Below, one piece after another: positions 22,415 to 26,663 of a DNA stretch of 26,663 nucleotides. The stretch's first letter is position 1, and every line of letters starts with the position of its first letter. Source of the stretch: Sphingomonadales bacterium (GTDB taxonomy: Bacteria; Bacteroidota; Bacteroidia; UBA7662); NCBI GenBank assembly GCA_016872225.1, contig VHAW01000007.1:1-26663 (forward strand), read 5' to 3'. The translations under genes were made by a program, and so were the position numbers. A model generated the notes under the pieces. It had not been told where the DNA came from. It saw only the letters and a list, made by a program, of their open reading frames with translations, and did not search any database.

Positions 22415-23824
22415 ATGCATCTCTTATTCAAGCACTTTCATCCAATATTTGCGATGGTCATCGCGCTGGAGATCTTGGGCCTTGACTTCCATTGTCAGGA
22501 GACCAAAGCGCAAACACCAGGCCTCAACAAATTCTCCCTTTCAGCGGCTATACAGTACGGAATTGACCACCACACGGCTTCATTGAACGCAAGCGATGAC
22601 ATCACCGCATCCAAAGCCCGAATACGGGAAATCGGCTCCATAGGTCTACCTCAACTCCGATCCTCTTACGGCCTAACGGACAATTTCATCATCCAAAAAG
22701 TAATCATTCCGAACGGAAGATTGTTCAACCCAGATGCACCTCCAGGGCCGGTAGCTCTTGAATTTCAACCTCAATACGGAGGCAATGCCAACCTTACCCT
22801 AAACCAATTACTCTTTGACGGATCCTATCTCATAGGTCTGAAAGCTGCGCAAACTATTTCTCAAATCGCGACCAAAAGTCGGGAGATGACCTACGCTCAA
22901 ATTTCTGAAAATATCCAGAAGGCGTATTACGGGGTTTTGGTTGGCCAACACCGGGTGAATTTATTGGAAGCAAGTATGGTCCGATTGGATTCGGGATTGC
23001 AGGAAATGAAAATAATGTTGGATAATGGCCTCATTGAGCGATTGGACGTTCAACGCGTTGAATTGCAGCGAAATCAGTTGGTAACCGAAACTGCCAAAAT
23101 TGGTCAACTTCGGATCCTTGCACTCCAATTGCTCAAATTTCAGATGGGCTATCCTATGGAGGATACCCTTGTGCTGAGCGACCAGCTTGAAGACATTCCT
23201 GTCATTACCAATGAAGCCATGCCCCCTGTTTACAACGATTTTCAATCGTTTAAAGCCAGACCAGAAGCCGGCCTGTTGGAACTGCAAATTAAAGGCAACG
23301 AATTTGAAATTAAAAATTTGCAAGCGGGCTACCTCCCATCCGTTGGTTTACAAATCCAAAGAGGAGCCTTGGCGGGTGCTAGCAAATTCAACCAAGTCCT
23401 TAATCCAGGCGTAAATTGGTTCGCCTACGGATCCATTGGTGTTGGAGTGAATTGGAGTCTTTTCGATTCTTTTAACAAAAGATACAAGATTCAGCAAAAA
23501 CGCATCGAAAAGATTAAAAACGAAAGATTGCTTTTCCAATTTCTTCAAAGCTCCAGGCTACAGCAAGACCAAGCGCTGATCGGGATCCGAAACGCCATTG
23601 CATCCCTCAAGCAACAAATCAGAAATCAAGACCTCAGCCGCGAAATTTTAAACACAACTCGCATCAAATACCGTGAAGGTGTTGGCTCCAACCTCGAAGT
23701 CATTCAGGCCGAAGCCGGTTACCGCGAAGCACAGGCCGCCTATTTCAACAGCCTCTATGATTACTACATTGCCAAAGTCGATTACCTCAAAGCCAGTGGC
23801 AAACTTACCGCTAACAACGAATAA
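22415..23824 (+). CDS. TolC-family outer-membrane efflux protein
   Basis: A 469-residue outer-membrane channel subunit of a tripartite pump. The N-terminus (MHLLFKHFHPIFAMVIALEI) is a plausible though atypical signal peptide. The mature part has the duplicated TolC layout of long helices: FSLSAAIQYGIDHH near residue 40, SENIQKAYYGVLVGQHRVNL in the first repeat, LNTTRIKYREGVGSNLEVIQ and AAYFNSLYDYYIAKVDYLKA in the second. The start at 22415 is chosen over 22313 because the latter would overlap tetR and lacks a signal. It lies 20 nt before the adaptor gene. Confidence 0.92.
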   Translation: MHLLFKHFHPIFAMVIALEILGLDFHCQETKAQTPGLNKFSLSAAIQYGIDHHTASLNASDDITASKARIREIGSIGLPQLRSSYGLTDNFIIQKVIIPNGRLFNPDAPPGPVALEFQPQYGGNANLTLNQLLFDGSYLIGLKAAQTISQIATKSREMTYAQISENIQKAYYGVLVGQHRVNLLEASMVRLDSGLQEMKIMLDNGLIERLDVQRVELQRNQLVTETAKIGQLRILALQLLKFQMGYPMEDTLVLSDQLEDIPVITNEAMPPVYNDFQSFKARPEAGLLELQIKGNEFEIKNLQAGYLPSVGLQIQRGALAGASKFNQVLNPGVNWFAYGSIGVGVNWSLFDSFNKRYKIQQKRIEKIKNERLLFQFLQSSRLQQDQALIGIRNAIASLKQQIRNQDLSREILNTTRIKYREGVGSNLEVIQAEAGYREAQAAYFNSLYDYYIAKVDYLKASGKLTANNE

Positions 23825-23844
23825 ATTTTTATTCCAAATCCGAT

Positions 23845-25011
23845 ATGAAATTTAAATCTCCTGCCAACTCCCAACGCATCCTCCTCGGATTTTTCTTGGG
23901 ACTCTCCATCGGCCTTTTGACCTCTTGTGGGGGGCAAAAAGCAAGCGACCCCGCCACCCGGCTCAAGGAACTTCAAGCCGAACAAGCCCGAATAAACGCT
24001 GAAATTCAAAAAGTCCAGCAAGAACTTCGCCAAACCGGTCAAGTATCCGGTGAGCCCTTCGCTTCTAAAGCCAAATTAGTCCAGACTTTGACCCTTGAGG
24101 AAGATTCCTTTCGTACCTGGGTTGAAGTCCAAGGAACCGTAGACGCCCGTCAAAGCATCGAGGTCACCGCCGAAAGCATGGGTGTGGTGCGTAACATCAA
24201 AGTGAAGGAAGGCCAAAAAGTAACCAAGGGTCAAGTCCTTGCTGAATTGGATCAAACTGTCCTGCTCCAAAGCATCGAGGAAATCAAAGGGCAATTGAAC
24301 TTTGCTCAACAATTGTACACCAAACAAGCCAACCTGTGGCAACAAAACATCGGCTCTGAAGTCCAGTACCTCAACGCCAAGAACCAAAAAGAAAGTTTGG
24401 AGCGGCGTTTGGCTACCGTTCAATCCCAATTGGACATGACCCGCATCAAGGCCCCGGTCAGTGGCACCGTCGATCAGGTTTACCTCAAGCTGGGCCAATC
24501 GGCAGCCATGGGCATGCCGGCTGTTCGCGTTGTCAATTTTGACGACCTACGGGTCATCACCGATCTTTCCGAAAGCTATGTGAACCGCGTGCGCGAAGGG
24601 GCCACGGTTGAACTGGAATTCAAAGACCTAAACTTGAGTGCCCTGGGCCGTATTGCTTACGTTGCCCGTTCCATCAACCCCCTTAACCGAACCTTCCGTG
24701 CCGAGGTTCCCCTGAACAACCGAAGCGGATTGTACCGGCCCAACATGATTGTGGGCATGAAAATCAATGATTACAGCACCAACAAAGCCATCAAAATACC
24801 GGTGAATCTGTTGCAAAACTCCGAAGAAGGTGCTTTTGTGATGATCGCCAAAGGCGAAGGGGCAAACCTCAAAGCCACCCGTGTCAGTGTCAGCCCTGGC
24901 CGCTCCAACGGAATCGAAACCGAAATCCTTCAAGGTCTCCAGGTCGGAGACCGCATCATCACCACCGGTTACAACGACCTCAACGACGGACAAGCGATTA
25001 CCCTGCCATGA
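23845..25011 (+). CDS. RND efflux periplasmic adaptor, lipoprotein
   Basis: A 388-residue HlyD/AcrA-like membrane fusion protein joining the RND pump to the TolC-like channel. Residues 1-28 are a lipoprotein signal with lipobox LTSC (C28 lipidated). Residues about 38-62 form a short helical coiled coil (RLKELQAEQARINAEIQKVQ) that is unusual before the first beta domain. Then come the split lipoyl domain (VEVQGTVDAR ... GVVRNIKVKEGQKVTKGQVL and TRIKAPVSGTVDQVYLKLGQ) flanking an alpha hairpin, followed by beta-barrel and membrane-proximal domains ending ILQGLQVGDRIITTGYNDL. Its TGA overlaps the RND start (ATGA). Confidence 0.94.
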   Translation: MKFKSPANSQRILLGFFLGLSIGLLTSCGGQKASDPATRLKELQAEQARINAEIQKVQQELRQTGQVSGEPFASKAKLVQTLTLEEDSFRTWVEVQGTVDARQSIEVTAESMGVVRNIKVKEGQKVTKGQVLAELDQTVLLQSIEEIKGQLNFAQQLYTKQANLWQQNIGSEVQYLNAKNQKESLERRLATVQSQLDMTRIKAPVSGTVDQVYLKLGQSAAMGMPAVRVVNFDDLRVITDLSESYVNRVREGATVELEFKDLNLSALGRIAYVARSINPLNRTFRAEVPLNNRSGLYRPNMIVGMKINDYSTNKAIKIPVNLLQNSEEGAFVMIAKGEGANLKATRVSVSPGRSNGIETEILQGLQVGDRIITTGYNDLNDGQAITLP

Positions 25012-26663
25012 GCCCATTCAAAGAATTTAAGCCCACCAGCTGGGCCATTGACAACCGGATTACGGTCTTTATTTTGACGGTTATTATAACACTCGCTGGT
25101 TTATCGGTTTACAATTCTATCCCCAAGGAACAATTTCCGGAGGTCGTCGTCCCCACCTTCTTTGTAACCACCGTTTATCCAGGAACTTCTCCCGCCGATA
25201 TGGAGAACCTGGTGACCAAACCCCTCGAAAAGCAGTTGGGGACCCTGTCCGGGGTCAAGAAAATGACCAGCAATTCCCAACAGGACTTTGCCAATGTGGT
25301 GGTGGAATTTGGAACCGAGGTTTCGGTCGCTGCCGCCAAACAAAAAGTTAAAGACGCAGTCGACAAAGCCCGAACCAATTTACCCCAAGACCTGCCCCAG
25401 GATCCACGGGTTATGGAACTGGATATTTCGGAGATTCCCATCCTTTTTGTAAATATTTCCGGGCCTTTTGACCTGGACCGACTCAAGAAATACGCCACCG
25501 ATCTCAAAGACCAAATTGAGGATGTCCGTGGAATTAACCGGGTCGATATGGTGGGTGCCTTGGATCGTGAAATTCAGGTGGACGTGGATATGTTCAAATT
25601 ACAAGTCGCCAAAATGACCATGGACGATATCGAACGAACGGTACGCTTTGAGAACATGACCATGTCCGGCGGCAACATCAATACCGGCGATAAGCAACGG
25701 AGCATCCGAATCCTCGGTGAGTTCCAATCGGTAAGTGAATTGGAGAACCTGGTGGTCACCTCCATGAACGGCTCTTCCGTCTTTCTAAAAGATATCGCCA
25801 CGGTAACCAACGGTTACAAGGACAAGCAAAGCTATGCACGCTTGAACGGCCAAAAGGTGATCACCCTAAACGTAATCAAACGATCCGGCGAGAACTTGAT
25901 TCAAGCTTCAGACGACATCAACGCATTGATCGCCGAGACCAAAGCGGCTCTGCCTAGCAACCTCAAAATCACGATTTCCGGCGATCAAAGTCGGGTCACC
26001 CGCAACACTGTCAACGACTTAACCAATTCCATTATCATCGGTTTTGTCTTGGTGACCTTGATGTTGATGTTCTTCATGGGTACCACCAACGCCATGTTCG
26101 TCGGGTTGTCGGTACCGGTCTCTTCTTTCTTGGCCTTTATGTTCATGCCCAGCTTGGGATTTACGATGAACATGATTGTCTTGTTTGCTTTACTGATGGC
26201 CTTGGGCGTCATTGTAGACGATGCAATTGTTGTTATTGAGAACACCCACCGACTCTTTGACCGTGGCCGAAGAAACATTGTTACCGCTGCCAAAATGGCG
26301 GCGGGAGAGGTTTTCTTGCCGGTACTGGCCGGGACTTTAACCACCGTGGCTCCCTTTATGCCGCTGGCCTTTTGGGGCGGCATTGTCGGTAAATTCATGT
26401 ACTTTTTGCCGGTAACCCTCATTTTAACCCTCATTTCGTCGCTGTTGGTGGCCTACATCATCAACCCTGTTTTTGCTGTTCAGTTCATGAAGCCGGAGCC
26501 TGAAACCCCCGAGGAAATTCAAAAAGATCGCGTTCGGTCCCGTCGTACCCTCATCATCACCTCTTCTGGGTTGGGCGTTTTGGGAACCCTCTTGCATCTA
26601 GCAGGTTCCACCGGCCTGGCGAATTTTGTTTATTTTATCGTTCCGTTGTTATGGCTCAATCGT
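25008..26663 (+). CDS. RND efflux permease (AcrB/HAE-1-like), 3' partial
   Basis: The first 552 residues of a proton-driven RND transporter; the gene runs off the window. TM1 lies at about 18-35 after MSPFKEFKPTSWAIDNRITV. A periplasmic porter domain follows (FPEVVVPTFFVTTVYPGTSP, then the PN/PC regions). Next are TM2-TM6, with the proton-relay pair D404-D405 in LGVIVDDAIVVIENTHR, matching AcrB D407/D408. After the TM6 end (NPVFAVQFMKP) the sequence continues with charged residues and two extra hydrophobic stretches (LIITSSGLGVLGTLLHL and FVYFIVPLLWL), not present at this point in AcrB. It is the last visible gene of tetR-tolC-adaptor-RND, coupled to the adaptor by ATGA. Confidence 0.95.
   Translation, partial: MSPFKEFKPTSWAIDNRITVFILTVIITLAGLSVYNSIPKEQFPEVVVPTFFVTTVYPGTSPADMENLVTKPLEKQLGTLSGVKKMTSNSQQDFANVVVEFGTEVSVAAAKQKVKDAVDKARTNLPQDLPQDPRVMELDISEIPILFVNISGPFDLDRLKKYATDLKDQIEDVRGINRVDMVGALDREIQVDVDMFKLQVAKMTMDDIERTVRFENMTMSGGNINTGDKQRSIRILGEFQSVSELENLVVTSMNGSSVFLKDIATVTNGYKDKQSYARLNGQKVITLNVIKRSGENLIQASDDINALIAETKAALPSNLKITISGDQSRVTRNTVNDLTNSIIIGFVLVTLMLMFFMGTTNAMFVGLSVPVSSFLAFMFMPSLGFTMNMIVLFALLMALGVIVDDAIVVIENTHRLFDRGRRNIVTAAKMAAGEVFLPVLAGTLTTVAPFMPLAFWGGIVGKFMYFLPVTLILTLISSLLVAYIINPVFAVQFMKPEPETPEEIQKDRVRSRRTLIITSSGLGVLGTLLHLAGSTGLANFVYFIVPLLWLNR

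Overview
The window reads as a chromosomal segment of a Bacteroidota bacterium, probably environmental and of roughly even base composition. The main evidence is a secreted protein with a C-terminal type IX secretion (T9SS type A) sorting domain. Weak or absent Shine-Dalgarno sequences, a few TAnnTTTG-like -7 promoter elements, and Bacteroidota-style GluRS, DusB, CdsA/Psd and RND genes agree with this. I cannot place it below phylum. There are 20 protein genes, of which the first and last are cut by the window edges. I see no tRNA, rRNA, insertion sequence or CRISPR array.

Layout. 1-3483: a DinB-fold protein (5' partial) faces an Mpo1-like membrane protein across a shared hairpin. Then come an enoyl-CoA hydratase and, upstream of it on the same strand, gltX. 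3568-7446: a DMT/EamA exporter, a T9SS-secreted protein with a protease-associated domain, and convergent dusB whose stop overlaps the stop of the secreted protein. 7480-13356: a plus-strand series of CPBP membrane protease, cdsA, glutamate dehydrogenase, psd, TetA-like MFS exporter and TIGR02206 membrane protein, with mostly tiny gaps or overlaps. 13317-14372: a minus-strand CpcT/CpeT-like protein with a lysine-rich tail, overlapping the preceding gene by 40 nt. 14373-14685: a 313-bp divergent control region rich in repeats. 14686-18233: nrdB and nrdA, a class Ia ribonucleotide reductase of strikingly eukaryote-like type. 18306-21687 (minus): mnmH-selD-DEAD-box helicase, chained by two ATGA overlaps. 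21768-26663: tetR-tolC-adaptor-RND permease, an efflux operon with a 12+7+12 inverted repeat before tetR.

The genes fall into several working sets. CdsA and Psd supply and consume intermediates of phosphatidylethanolamine synthesis. NrdAB makes deoxyribonucleotides. SelD makes selenophosphate and MnmH uses it to put selenium into tRNA wobble uridines; SelD has cysteine, not selenocysteine. The last operon is a self-regulated tripartite pump.

The most unusual points are the CpcT/CpeT-fold protein with a histone-H1-like tail in an apparently non-photosynthetic lineage, the RNA helicase translationally coupled to the selenium tRNA pair, two genes whose stop codons lie in short in-frame tandem duplications, and the structured nrdB upstream region. 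Nothing here is clearly a new defence or mobile system; most of the window is housekeeping.
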